Shown piece by piece: positions 54,450-63,920 of a stretch of DNA of 64,000 nt. The notes beneath the pieces are model-generated. The model did no database searches. It was not told the DNA's origin and saw only the letters and a program-made list of their open reading frames with translations. The translations under genes were made by a program, and so were the position numbers. Every line of letters starts with the position of its first letter. Position 1 is the stretch's first letter. Source of the DNA: Paenibacillus tundrae (lineage in GTDB: Bacteria > Bacillota > Bacilli > Paenibacillales > Paenibacillaceae); the NCBI RefSeq assembly GCF_036884255.1, contig NZ_CP145605.1, positions 6,470,617 to 6,534,616 of the forward strand. Reading direction: 5' to 3'.

Positions 54450-55826
54450 TTACTTTCCTAGACAGAACTGGGAGAAAATCTGATCAATCAATGCATCATG
54501 TGCTGTATCTCCTACAATTTCACCTAGGTGCTCCCAAGCGAGTCGCACATCAATCTGAATCATATCAATAGGAATGAACTGTTCTGCTGCCTCATATGCG
54601 TCTACAAGAGACTGTTTGGCCTTTTTGAGCAACGCAATATGACGCACATTACTAACATATGTGAGATCCGCCGACTCCAGTTTACCGCTGAAGAACAATG
54701 TTGAGATTGCTTCTTCCAAGCGATCTACACCGAGATCATCTTTTACCGACATCGGTACAATGCGATCTTCTGGAATATACCGAAGCAACACATCACGATC
54801 TGCCTGCGGAGTTAAGTCCATTTTATTCATAATGATAATTGATTGTCTACCGCGGATTTGTTCCAACAATTCAATCTCATCCACATGCAGAGGCTCAGCC
54901 GCATTAATGACCATCAATAGAAGATCAGCATCATTAACTGCAGAGCGGGAACGTTCGACACCAATCTTCTCAACGACGTCCATCGTCTCACGAATGCCGG
55001 CTGTGTCGAGCAACTTGAGCGGGATATTATTAATCGTAACAAACTCTTCAATAACATCTCGCGTTGTACCCGGAATATCTGTGACGATTGCTCGATTATC
55101 TTGAGCAAGTGCATTGAGCAATGAGGATTTCCCTACATTAGGTCGTCCAACAATGGCTGTTGTAATCCCTTCACGCAGTATTTTGCCCTGTTCAGCGGTG
55201 ACTAGCAATTTATCAATTTCAGTCATGACTAGACTGGATTTTTCCTTAATAAAATCAGCCGTGAGTGACTCCACATCATGCTCCGGGTAGTCAATGTTCA
55301 CTTCGATATGTGCCAGCGTTTCGACCAGTGTGTGTCTTAGATCACGAAGCTTACTAGATAGCTTGCCCTCCACTTGCTTCAGAGCAACGGAGAAAGCACG
55401 GTCTGATTTGGAACGGATGAGATCCATAACGCCTTCTGCCTGTGACAGATCGATTCGCCCATTAAGAAACGCCCGCTTAGTGAACTCACCCGGCTCAGCC
55501 AGACGAATATCAAGCTGGAGTAACAGATCCATTACACGTTTGACAGATACAACACCACCATGGGCACTGATCTCCACCACATCTTCTGTTGTAAATGATC
55601 TTGGAGCACGCATCACGGTAACTAGTACCTCTTCAACCTTTTCTCCCGTACTTGGTTCAATGATGTGACCATAGTGAACGGTATGGGATTCAGCCTGTGT
55701 TAATGGTGTTTTACTGCGAAAAATTTTCTCTGTCTCTGATACTGCATCCGGGCCGCTGATCCGGATCACGGCAATTCCCGCTTCTCCGACAGCCGTTGAT
55801 ATTGCTGTGATCGTATCACTGATCAT
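54450..55826 (-). CDS. mnmE: tRNA modification GTPase MnmE (TrmE)
   Basis: A 458-residue GTPase partner of MnmG. A folate-binding N-terminal domain is followed by a helical domain and an inserted G domain with 'GRPNVGKSSLLNAL' (about 227-240) and 'NKMD' and 'DTAG' motifs. It ends in the catalytic 'CLGK'. The ATG at 55826 has GGAGAG upstream; the longer in-frame frame to 55979 is not used. It lies between jag and mnmG. Confidence 0.97.
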   Translation of the reverse strand: MISDTITAISTAVGEAGIAVIRISGPDAVSETEKIFRSKTPLTQAESHTVHYGHIIEPSTGEKVEEVLVTVMRAPRSFTTEDVVEISAHGGVVSVKRVMDLLLQLDIRLAEPGEFTKRAFLNGRIDLSQAEGVMDLIRSKSDRAFSVALKQVEGKLSSKLRDLRHTLVETLAHIEVNIDYPEHDVESLTADFIKEKSSLVMTEIDKLLVTAEQGKILREGITTAIVGRPNVGKSSLLNALAQDNRAIVTDIPGTTRDVIEEFVTINNIPLKLLDTAGIRETMDVVEKIGVERSRSAVNDADLLLMVINAAEPLHVDEIELLEQIRGRQSIIIMNKMDLTPQADRDVLLRYIPEDRIVPMSVKDDLGVDRLEEAISTLFFSGKLESADLTYVSNVRHIALLKKAKQSLVDAYEAAEQFIPIDMIQIDVRLAWEHLGEIVGDTAHDALIDQIFSQFCLGK

Positions 55827-55997
55827 GGTTATCTCTCCTTGCTCTATTTTCAAATTGCCGCCCAGGATTGGACGCCATATCATTTCTAATAAAAGGCTTA
55901 CGCTTACCTCATGGGTAGTTAAATATAAAAGGCTTTTGTACGAAAAAAGCAATGGCTTCTGCACGGGGCAGGCAGCCATTGCGTCTTCAATTTCGTG

Positions 55998-56699
55998 TTA
56001 TTTCGTCATAATGACCACACGCCGATTGGGCTCCTCGCCCTTACTATATGTCTTAATCTGCGGGTTATTTTGCAGTTTCGCATGAATCACTTTGCGCTCT
56101 AGTGGTGGCATTGGCTCTAGTACAACTTCCTTACCAGAACGAATGGCTTGTCCAGCTAATCGCTCAGCCAGATCCTCCAGCGTCTTCCGTCTACGTTGAC
56201 GGAAGTTCTCTGCATCAAGCACAATGCGTACGAAACTCTCCGAATAACGATTGGCTACAATGTTTGTTAGATATTGAAGAGCATCTAGCGTTTGCCCACG
56301 TCTGCCAATGATCATGCCGAGATCTTCTCCAGCAATATTGAAGACATGTCCATCGCGCTGTTTCTTGATATGCACCTCAACATCCAGTCCCATACCTGCT
56401 GCCACTTCTTTTAAGAAAGCAGCCGCTTCCTCATAGGGATTTTTAGCTGCGACATCCTCAGGTGCTTCATGCATCTGAGAGATAGACGCGGCTGGCTTGA
56501 TCGGCTCTGTTACGACTTCGGGTACAGGGAGAAGCTTAACTTCTACTTTCGCCGCCTTTACTCCGATCAAACCCAGGAATCCTTTTGACGGCTGCTCTAA
56601 CACTTGTATCTCGACCTTGTCCCGGCTCACGCCAAGCTCAGCCAATCCTTGGTTTACAGCATCTTCAATGGTTTTTCCTGACGCAATGACTTTGGTCAT
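55998..56699 (-). CDS. jag: RNA-binding protein Jag (KhpB)
   Basis: A 233-residue protein that binds RNA and controls cell-wall growth with KhpA. It has a Jag-N domain (about 1-55, 'GKTIEDAVNQGLAELGVS'), a KH domain with 'MIIGRRGQTLDALQYL' near 129-144, and an R3H domain with 'RRRKTLEDLAERLA'. The start overlaps yidC by four bases and has no strong ribosome binding site, so translation is probably coupled. Confidence 0.95.
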   Translation of the reverse strand: MTKVIASGKTIEDAVNQGLAELGVSRDKVEIQVLEQPSKGFLGLIGVKAAKVEVKLLPVPEVVTEPIKPAASISQMHEAPEDVAAKNPYEEAAAFLKEVAAGMGLDVEVHIKKQRDGHVFNIAGEDLGMIIGRRGQTLDALQYLTNIVANRYSESFVRIVLDAENFRQRRRKTLEDLAERLAGQAIRSGKEVVLEPMPPLERKVIHAKLQNNPQIKTYSKGEEPNRRVVIMTK

Positions 56700-57574
56700 T
56701 TCGATTTTTTGGCCCCTTTCGACCCTTTTCCAGAGACGGTCGCTTTGCCACCGTTTTTGCGTTTAGCTCCTTTTTTGGAAGAGCTGTTCTGCTTCACGTT
56801 GACCTCAGCCACGACTTTATCATTATTCCGGTAAAGGAAATAGTTTTGTACGATCGTGTAGATATTACTGTAGAACCAGTAGAGCGGCAAGGCGGACGGG
56901 AACTGATACGACATAACGAAGATCAGAATCGGGTACACCCATAGCATGAACTGCATTGGACCGATCTGCTGTGCTGGGTTCATACGCATCATCATCCATG
57001 TTTGAATGAATGTAGTGATGGCAGCGAGCACTGGCAAAATAAACAGGTGATCCGGTTCTCCGAGTTGAAGCCACAAGAAATCGTGAGTTCTTAGACTGGA
57101 GTTTCCGTAAATGGAGTTATAAAGTGCGATGTAAATCGGCATCTGAATGATAAGAGGCAGACACCCGGCCATCGGATTAACTTTGTTCTCCTGAAACAAC
57201 TTCATCGTTTCTTGCTGAACTTTCTCAGGTGTATCTTTATACTTGGCTTGAATCTCCTTAAGTTGCGGCTGAATAGCCTGCATTGCTTTGGAGCTGCGAA
57301 CTTGCTTCATCGTCAATGGTAAAATCAATGTCCGGACAATAAGCACCATGACTAGGACAGCTAGTCCATATTCGCCGCTGAACCATTCTGCGAACGTATC
57401 GAGTGCATAAGAGAACCAGTAGACTACATTACTTTGCCAGAATGAATCACTGTTCTTCAGATCTTCTGTAGTAACCCCGGCTCCTTGCGGAGTACATCCA
57501 GCTAATACAGCGACCATTGCAATAACTGCAATGAGGAGAATCCACTTCCCCTTTGATGTCTTCAATCGCGACAC
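56696..57574 (-). CDS. yidC: Membrane protein insertase YidC (SpoIIIJ-like)
   Basis: A 292-residue insertase that folds membrane proteins with or without SecYEG and, in spore-formers, SpoIIIJ acts in forespore signalling. A lipobox LAGC at about 24-27 indicates lipoprotein anchoring. Five helices follow, with the conserved 'LPLTMKQVRSSKAMQAIQPQLKEIQAKY' coupling loop and 'MNPMAGCLPLIIQMPIYIALY'. The GTG start has AGAGGGG seven bases upstream. The tail is Lys/Gly-rich. Confidence 0.95.
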   Translation of the reverse strand: MSRLKTSKGKWILLIAVIAMVAVLAGCTPQGAGVTTEDLKNSDSFWQSNVVYWFSYALDTFAEWFSGEYGLAVLVMVLIVRTLILPLTMKQVRSSKAMQAIQPQLKEIQAKYKDTPEKVQQETMKLFQENKVNPMAGCLPLIIQMPIYIALYNSIYGNSSLRTHDFLWLQLGEPDHLFILPVLAAITTFIQTWMMMRMNPAQQIGPMQFMLWVYPILIFVMSYQFPSALPLYWFYSNIYTIVQNYFLYRNNDKVVAEVNVKQNSSSKKGAKRKNGGKATVSGKGSKGAKKSK

Positions 57575-57648
57575 TTCATAACCCCTCTCTTAACCATTCC
57601 ATTCCACCGTAAATCATACCATAATTAGGAGGACAAATAAACCAAGGC

Positions 57649-57999
57649 TTACCTTTTATTAGGCTTCAAAAGAGCCGCCTTGCGCATCACATGCATCAAG
57701 CTTTTCTCCATCTCCTGATAGGTCATGTCCAGCGCACCTTTTCTGACAATAAAGATCAGATCCATTTGCGTAACAATCTCTTTCTCGTGATGCCGTATAA
57801 TTTCCTTAATCATGCGTCTCATCCGGTTGCGTACGACAGCGTTTCCGATTTTCTTGCTGCATGATACACCTACTCGGAATTGCTCAGTATCTTTACGGCG
57901 GCAGCCATACACCACAAACTGATGATTGGCAAACGATTTCCCATACCGGTATACGCGGCTAAAGTCCGCCCGGTTTCGTAAACGCAGTCTTTTGTACAC
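57649..57999 (-). CDS. rnpA: Ribonuclease P protein component
   Basis: A 116-residue protein cofactor of RNase P, which trims tRNA 5' ends. The hallmark 'SCSKKIGNAVVRNRMRRMIKEIIRHH' RNR motif (about 46-71) binds the RNA. A GTG start follows AAGGAG. It lies 75 bases before yidC and, unusually, 416 bp from rpmH, with the rpmH terminator and no supported gene in between; that gap is otherwise plain AT-rich sequence. Confidence 0.96.
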   Translation of the reverse strand: MYKRLRLRNRADFSRVYRYGKSFANHQFVVYGCRRKDTEQFRVGVSCSKKIGNAVVRNRMRRMIKEIIRHHEKEIVTQMDLIFIVRKGALDMTYQEMEKSLMHVMRKAALLKPNKR

Positions 58000-58380
58000 G
58001 GCGCTTCTCCTTGCTGTTCTCCACCATCATGTATTGACGGAGGCCTCATTACTGATTTAGTATAGGCTTTCTTGAATGACAGTAAACTGTCTTAATCACA
58101 ACTTCATCACGAATCAATGACGACTGAGTACTCGAATTGGACACCCATTCTATTGCGATGAGTATGAATCACTTGCACTGAGGGCAAGCCTTGACCCTGG
58201 ATTACTATGAATCGGTCATTTCTGCCAAAACAAATTGTTCTATATATATTAAGGTACGTTTTCAAAAAAAGTACGCTTTCGAAAACCTTCAACATACATT
58301 TCGGTTGTGCATTCTGACTTTTCGAAGTCAATTCAGACCAGATCTGTAGAAGCATCAAGTCCGAATTGATCTGATATTAA

Positions 58381-58408
58381 GAAAAAAAAGACCACCTCGG
58401 TGGTCTTC
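58381..58408 (-). terminator. Terminator after rpmH
   Basis: Reading leftward, AAGACCACC, G, and AGGTGGTCTT form a stem followed by TTTTTT. It separates rpmH from rnpA. Confidence 0.95.
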
Positions 58409-58415
58409 ACATGCA

Positions 58416-58550
58416 TTAAGCACTCAGGACTTTACGGCCTTTCAGGCGACGTGCAGCCAAAACTTTACGGCCGTTGCTTGTGCTCATTCTTTTCCGGAAA
58501 CCATGAACTTTTTTACGTTTGCTAACGTTCGGTTTGAATGTAGGTCTCAA
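58416..58550 (-). CDS. rpmH: Ribosomal protein L34
   Basis: A 44-residue very basic protein, MRPTFKPNVSKRKKVHGF onward and ending 'RRLKGRKVLSA'. The start is TTG: GGAGGTG lies seven bases upstream and no ATG is available in frame before it, so the usual MRPTF opening comes from TTG. L34 sits by the peptide exit tunnel entrance. It is the first gene on the rpmH side of the origin and borders the left cluster of DnaA boxes. Confidence 0.97.
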   Translation of the reverse strand: MRPTFKPNVSKRKKVHGFRKRMSTSNGRKVLAARRLKGRKVLSA

Positions 58551-58766
58551 TGTATTGCACCTCCTTACAAGGAAATACTTATGTGATGAATCATTTTCAT
58601 CTTCACAGAAAACACCTTTATATATTTAACCACGAACAACTGGAAAAGTCAACTGAAATCCACACGACTCCTCCCTCTTTCTAAACGCCGTTGTCATCTA
58701 CGATCTGGCACTCTTCCTGAACAGCTGGAATTTCCAATTGGCACATACGGTTAACTCGCCAAAAAG

Positions 58767-58883
58767 TTATCCCCACCGACCTTCCTAAAATCACTGTTTA
58801 TCGTGATATCAGGTTATCCACACCTCAAAATATTGATCATTACCTCATTATTATACTCTTTTGAGTTATTCACATGTGGATAA
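58767..58883. other. Left DnaA-box cluster (possible oriC half)
   Basis: Four 9-mers lie within 117 bases: TTATCCCCA (58767-58775), TTATCCACA (58814-58822), TTATTCACA (58866-58874) and TGTGGATAA (58875-58883). The middle and last are perfect DnaA boxes; the last two abut as an 18-bp inverted pair. The cluster is next to rpmH, where the origin normally is, and the surrounding 58551-59234 is AT-rich without a gene. Confidence 0.8.
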
Positions 58884-59076
58884 TGATATTAAATTATCTG
58901 AATTGTTTGTGTCCTTTTCGATCGGGGTAATCTTTACTTGCGAATTAACGACAAAAATTGCATGCCAGATTTTCTCGGAAATGCTCCTTGCTGCTGCGTA
59001 TATTTAAAATTGAATGTATCCGCTTTATCGGTGAGGTTTACAAGTTTTCAAGAAAGGTGTAGGATACAAATTACAT

Positions 59077-59088
59077 CTTGTATACAAG
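59077..59088. promoter_or_regulatory. GntR operator before gntR
   Basis: CTTGTATACAAG is a perfect palindrome and matches the core of the Bacillus GntR operator ATACTTGTATACAAGTAT. It is 146 bases before gntR, with TATACT just downstream as a possible -10 box. A degenerate relative, CAAGTATACAAA, lies near 60042-60053 before gntP. Confidence 0.75.
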
Positions 59089-59234
59089 TATACTTATTGG
59101 TGTTTTCCCTGACCTTAATGATGACCAATTGTCGCCCTATAATTCTTGTCGATTATGATCACATATGCTCATTCAATAAACGGTTATGCTATGATCAATA
59201 GGAACTGATTATTTGAATAGGAGCGTTACCTACT

Positions 59235-59909
59235 ATGCTGTTTCCATCTTCTTGGTTGCAAGGTGCTTCCCGAGGGGAAGCGATTGCCTGCGAACTAAGG
59301 CTGCGTATTATTAGCGGAACCCTTCGTCCTGAAGAGGTTTTATCAGAGAATCGCATTGCCGCTGATTTTGATAGTAGCCGTTCACCAGTGCGTGAGGCCT
59401 TGAGAACATTGTCTAATGAAGGACTAATTCGTCTGGAACGAATGGGCGTGGTTGTCCTCGGATTGAAAATTAAAGACGTCGAAGAGTTATATGATGTCCG
59501 TTTTCTAATTGAAAGCTTTGTCCAACAACGGCTAGCAAGGGCCGTTCCAGATCAATTAATTACACAACTCCATAATATCATCGACAAAATGGAGCTGGCT
59601 GGACGCCATCAAGATGCGGTTGAGTTTGCTTACCAGGATCTAACTTTTCACGAGACGATTATTGAAGCCGCTGAGCATTCTCGTATTTCACATCTCTGGC
59701 GAAGCATCCGATATGTTGTGATGACGGTCATGTTACTTACAACGAAAGAAGTATTTAATCAAGGCGAGCAGAAAGTAAGCGCTGTAATTGAGAAACACCG
59801 TTTGTTAATTCAAGCCCTTGAGTCTGGAGATAAAAGCTTAATTCAGGCGGGCGTGCGCCAATACTTCAAGGATTCCGGCAAAACTTTACACGATAGCTTT
59901 GATATATGA
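59235..59909 (+). CDS. gntR: GntR-family repressor of the gluconate operon
   Basis: A 224-residue FadR-type regulator. The winged helix 'LRLRIISGTLRPEEVLSENRIAADFDSSRSPVREALRTLSNEGLI' (about 22-66) is followed by an FCD ligand domain with metal-binding histidines ('FHETI', 'HRLLI'). Gluconate or a derivative would release it from the palindromic operator upstream. AATAGGAGC precedes the ATG. It is the first of three plus-strand genes reading toward dnaA. Confidence 0.92.
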   Translation: MLFPSSWLQGASRGEAIACELRLRIISGTLRPEEVLSENRIAADFDSSRSPVREALRTLSNEGLIRLERMGVVVLGLKIKDVEELYDVRFLIESFVQQRLARAVPDQLITQLHNIIDKMELAGRHQDAVEFAYQDLTFHETIIEAAEHSRISHLWRSIRYVVMTVMLLTTKEVFNQGEQKVSAVIEKHRLLIQALESGDKSLIQAGVRQYFKDSGKTLHDSFDI

Positions 59910-60000
59910 TGATCGGATGGCTAACCATTGTAATCGTCAAGCTCTTCCAAACGAACGATCCCTCTACAACCTGATTGATCATGGGGTGTGTACTCGGATT

Positions 60001-60026
60001 GCAATCATTTTCGAAAGAATGATTGC
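60001..60026 (+). terminator. Hairpin after gntR
   Basis: GCAATCATT, an eight-base loop and AATGATTGC form a hairpin followed by a weak GCTTTAAG tail. It may reduce read-through from gntR to gntP. The 295-bp gap also carries a degenerate GntR site at 60042-60053. Confidence 0.45.
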
Positions 60027-60204
60027 GCTTTAAGTTGTCGACAAGTATACAAAATGCGATTTATTTTCATTTTTGAGGCATATTAAAGGAAAATGACCAC
60101 TGCTTTTTTATTTAAGGGCATGCGTAAGTTCATTCTTTACTGCATACGTGCCCGTCATTTATTTGTAAGCGTTATATACAACATGAGAAGAAGGAGCATA
60201 CAGC

Positions 60205-61566
60205 ATGAGCACTCTATTTGGACTATCCCACAATGCTACTTTACTGGTATGGACATTGATCGCCATTGTTTTTCTAATCGTATTGATCTCCAAATATAAA
60301 TGGAATCCATTTATCACCCTCTTATTATCTGCATTAATGCTCGGTTTACTTACAGGCATGAAACCCGCCGACGTAATCTCGTCAATTACGGGTGGTCTTG
60401 GCGGCACGCTTGGTACCATTGCAATTGTTATTGGTCTCGGTACTATGCTGGGCAAAATGATGGCTGAATCTGGCGGAGCTGAACGCATCGCTACTACCCT
60501 GGTGGATCGATTTGGTATGAAACGTGTGCACTGGGCGATGATGATCGTTGGTTTTATCGTAGGTATCCCCGTTTTCTTCGAAGTCGGTGTCATTCTGATG
60601 ATCCCAATCATCTTCACCGTTGCCCGTAAAACAAATATGTCCTTGCTCCAGATTGGTATTCCTATTTTGGCTGGTTTATCCACAGTACATGGTCTCGTTC
60701 CCCCTCATCCGGCGCCTATGATTGCAATTGAAGCGTTCAGCGCAGATCTGGGAAAGACGATTTTGTATTCCCTTATAGTAGGTATTCCGACAGCAATTAT
60801 TGCAGGACCCTTGTTTGGTAAGTTTATCGGCAAAAGGGTACACACTGAACCACCCGCAGAGCTGGCTGAGCAGTTTGCTACCAAAACAAGCAGTAACCTG
60901 CCCGGATTTGGTATTACGCTCTTTACCATTTTGCTGCCGGTTATTCTAATGCTGATCGGTTCAATTGCAAGTATCATTGACCCCAATGTTACAAGTGGCT
61001 TCACAGTGTTTAGTGAGTTTATCGGCAATGAGATCATTGCCCTGCTCATTTCGGTTGTCTTCGCCCTCTTTTCGCTCGGCTTTGCACGTGGTTTCACCAA
61101 GCACGATCTGTCTCGCTTCACTAGCGAATGTCTGGCGCCTACGGCGACCATTATTCTCATTATTGGTGGCGGTGGTGCATTCAAACAGGTACTAATCAAC
61201 AGTGGTGTAGGTAATGCCATTGCTGAGGTCGCTACCCATGCCAACATTAACGTGATCTTGTTCGCTTGGCTTGTTGCAGCCCTGATTCGTGTAGCTACGG
61301 GTTCAGCGACCGTTGCGATGACAACCGCAGCTGGCATTGTGGCTCCGGTTCTTGCACTTACGCCAGGTGCCAACATTGAACTGGTCGTACTCGCTACTGG
61401 CGCAGGTTCACTTGTGTTGTCCCATGTGAATGATGCAGGCTTCTGGATGATCAAAGAATTCTTCAATATGAGTGTCGCACAGACGCTCAAAACGTGGACT
61501 GTTATGGAAACACTATTATCTGTCGTGGGACTGATCTTTATTTTGCTGCTAAGTACAGTGGTATAA
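60205..61566 (+). CDS. gntP: Gluconate permease
   Basis: A 453-residue gluconate:proton symporter of the GntP family with about 12-14 membrane helices. 'FITLLLSALMLGLLTGM', 'GLVPPHPAPMIAIEAF' (the family motif PPHPAP) and 'GAGSLVLSHVNDAGFWMIKEF' are characteristic. AGAAGGAGC lies before the ATG. It imports gluconate for the kinase encoded next. Confidence 0.95.
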   Translation: MSTLFGLSHNATLLVWTLIAIVFLIVLISKYKWNPFITLLLSALMLGLLTGMKPADVISSITGGLGGTLGTIAIVIGLGTMLGKMMAESGGAERIATTLVDRFGMKRVHWAMMIVGFIVGIPVFFEVGVILMIPIIFTVARKTNMSLLQIGIPILAGLSTVHGLVPPHPAPMIAIEAFSADLGKTILYSLIVGIPTAIIAGPLFGKFIGKRVHTEPPAELAEQFATKTSSNLPGFGITLFTILLPVILMLIGSIASIIDPNVTSGFTVFSEFIGNEIIALLISVVFALFSLGFARGFTKHDLSRFTSECLAPTATIILIIGGGGAFKQVLINSGVGNAIAEVATHANINVILFAWLVAALIRVATGSATVAMTTAAGIVAPVLALTPGANIELVVLATGAGSLVLSHVNDAGFWMIKEFFNMSVAQTLKTWTVMETLLSVVGLIFILLLSTVV

Positions 61567-61628
61567 ATGAAAATTCATTATAGAGTTTAGATTCGATTCC
61601 GTAACCGGAGAAAGAAGGTTAGATCAAC

Positions 61629-63176
61629 GTGACCAACTATATGATTGGAATAGATATCGGTACCACCAGTACCAAGTCCGTTTTATTCACGGAACAGGGC
61701 GAAGTCGTTAGTACCTCGACACAAGAATATCCACTCTATACACCTGCCCCTGATGTGGCTGAGCAAGACCCTGAGGAGATCGTACAGGCTGCCATCCGCT
61801 CTGTGCGTGGAGTCATGGATCTAAGTGGTGTTATGGCCAAGCAAGTCTTATTTGTGTCTTGCAGCTCAGCTATGCATAGTGTCATTGCAATGGGAGAGGA
61901 CGACAAACCGCTAACCCGCTGCATCACCTGGGCTGATAATCGAAGTGCAGCTTGGTCAGCCAAGCTGCAGGAGAACGGAGTAGGACACCGCATCTACCTT
62001 CGGACAGGTACACCCATTCATCCGATGTCTCCTCTCACCAAATTAATGTGGCTTCGCCATGACGAACCTGATCTTTTTCAGAGCACAGCCAAATTTATAT
62101 CTATTAAAGAGTATTTGTTCTTCCGTTTATTTGGACAATATATCGTCGATCATTCCATCGCTTCCTGCACCGGACTGCTCAATTTAGAACAGCTGGACTG
62201 GGATGCGGAGGCTCTTGCAATCGCAGGCATTACGCCAGGTCATTTATCCACACTCGTGCCTACCACACATACAATAGAGGGAATGCATCAAGAATGGGCT
62301 GAAAAAATGGCTCTCTCCCCCTCTACCCCCTTTGTAATTGGGGCAAGTGACGGGGTATTGTCCAACCTCGGCGTAAATGCCATAGAGCCTGGTGTAGTCG
62401 CTGCAACTATCGGTACCAGTGGTGCAATTCGAACGGTCGTTGACCGCCCAGTTACCGACCCCAAAGGTCGGACGTTCTGTTACGCACTCACAGAGAATCT
62501 GTGGGTTATCGGTGGTCCTGTCAATAACGGTGGGATGCTATTCCGTTGGGTGCGCGATGAATTCGCAGCGTCTGAAGTAGAAACCGCGAAGCGGCTCGGC
62601 ATTAACTCCTATGACGTGTTAACCAAAATTGCCGAACGTGTTACTCCCGGATCTGAAGGGCTCCTCTTCCATCCGTACCTTTCGGGCGAACGTGCCCCAT
62701 TATGGAATCCAGACGCTCGTGGATCATTTTTTGGCTTAACCCTTCACCATCAGAAGGAGCATATGATACGTGCAGTGCTTGAAGGGGTTATTTTCAACCT
62801 CTACACCGTTCTGCTCGCGATGGAAGAACAGATTGGACAGCCTACCTCTATTCAGGCTACAGGTGGCTTTGCGCGCTCTCCGCTATGGCGCCAGATGATG
62901 TCTGACATATTCAATCAAGAAGTGGTCGTGCCTGAAAGCTTCGAAAGCTCCTGTCTTGGGGCTGTTGTCCTTGGACTTTACGCAACAGGGCGAATTAAGT
63001 CACTTCATGCCGTTTCTTCAATGGTAGGTACAACCCACCGTCATACACCTATTAAAGAGCATGCCTCCCTCTATCAAGAGCTGCTGCCCATCTATATTCG
63101 CATCTCTCGCAAACTAGAAGAGGAATACGCCGATATTGCCGAATTCCAGCGTAAGATGTCTGCTAGTCATTTATAG
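61629..63176 (+). CDS. gntK: Gluconokinase (FGGY family)
   Basis: A 515-residue carbohydrate kinase that converts gluconate to 6-phosphogluconate. The N-terminal 'GIDIGTTSTKSVLF' phosphate loop, 'GLLNLEQLDWD', 'GASDGVLSNLGVNAIEPGVVAATIGTSGAIR' and 'GGFARSPLWRQMMSDI' (ATP domain) are FGGY signatures. GTG start after AGAAGG. Unlike Bacillus, no gntZ (6-phosphogluconate dehydrogenase) follows; the operon ends in a terminator at once. Confidence 0.94.
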   Translation: MTNYMIGIDIGTTSTKSVLFTEQGEVVSTSTQEYPLYTPAPDVAEQDPEEIVQAAIRSVRGVMDLSGVMAKQVLFVSCSSAMHSVIAMGEDDKPLTRCITWADNRSAAWSAKLQENGVGHRIYLRTGTPIHPMSPLTKLMWLRHDEPDLFQSTAKFISIKEYLFFRLFGQYIVDHSIASCTGLLNLEQLDWDAEALAIAGITPGHLSTLVPTTHTIEGMHQEWAEKMALSPSTPFVIGASDGVLSNLGVNAIEPGVVAATIGTSGAIRTVVDRPVTDPKGRTFCYALTENLWVIGGPVNNGGMLFRWVRDEFAASEVETAKRLGINSYDVLTKIAERVTPGSEGLLFHPYLSGERAPLWNPDARGSFFGLTLHHQKEHMIRAVLEGVIFNLYTVLLAMEEQIGQPTSIQATGGFARSPLWRQMMSDIFNQEVVVPESFESSCLGAVVLGLYATGRIKSLHAVSSMVGTTHRHTPIKEHASLYQELLPIYIRISRKLEEEYADIAEFQRKMSASHL

Positions 63177-63215
63177 ATGGTTCGCTGATCTGACTTATTT
63201 CGCATTCTAAATGCA

Positions 63216-63254
63216 AGAGCCAACAACCGTTCGGTTGTTGGCTCTTCTTCTTTT
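63216..63254 (+). terminator. Terminator after gntK
   Basis: AGAGCCAACAACCG and CGGTTGTTGGCTCT form a near-perfect 14-bp stem around a short TT loop, followed by TCTTCTTTT. It protects the origin region from gnt read-through. Confidence 0.95.
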
Positions 63255-63564
63255 ACATAATTAACTAGATAACTCGTCTTCCTCTATTACTATCTCCAGC
63301 GCTTTTTATCACAATTTCGACCAACTTCTATTTAATAAATATCCTATTACAGGCAACCCGCTTCTTCCTCTTTTTGGCCTCAATTATGTGTACATTCTCA
63401 TGTCGGATCTCTATCTGATCAACTCAGCAATCATGATAAGGAATTCCACCTTACATATACTTCTATTTTCAATAATCAATAAGCCTCTTAAAGATGGAGC
63501 ACATCTGTGAGGAACAACCCTAATTAGTTTCAGCGTCTGGAACAACCCATATTCACTTTGCAGT

Positions 63565-63920
63565 TATCCACAATCATGTTATTCACAAACGAAGAATACT
63601 TTTGCACACATTTTGGCATCATTTGACGGATAACCTGTGTATAAAATAATTTTGACTTTAGGGTTGCTATGTCGAAACTTAAACAATTTATAAACAATAT
63701 ATTGTGTTGTGGTTAAAAATTATACACAAGTTATTGAATTTGTGGATAAAATCACGCGATACGTTGAAATGCGGGGCTTCTTTTGCTATGATTGTATTAC
63801 TTTTGGATGTGAATATGTGATCTGACCCATAATATTATCAACAGCCTGTGGATAAAGTTGTGAACAATTTTCCGTTGTTCATTCTTTTTTTGTTTTCGAC
63901 CTGTGGAGGTTTGGGGATAA
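63565..63920. other. Right DnaA-box cluster (oriC)
   Basis: Seven boxes in 356 bases. Perfect: TTATCCACA (63565-63573), TGTGGATAA (63741-63749, 63847-63855). One mismatch: TTATTCACA (63580-63588), TGTGTATAA (63636-63644), TTATACACA (63720-63728) and TGGGGATAA (63912-63920). The spacer 63679-63720 is AT-rich with a possible unwinding segment. After the last box, AAAGGAGTG at 63987-63995 is in place to translate a dnaA gene beyond the window. Confidence 0.88.

Noticed and set aside
58107..58358. 83-residue frame between rnpA and rpmH
   Set aside because: No start signal and no family features.
60705..61490. 261-residue frame opposite gntP
   Set aside because: Shadow of a hydrophobic gene; no start site or homology.
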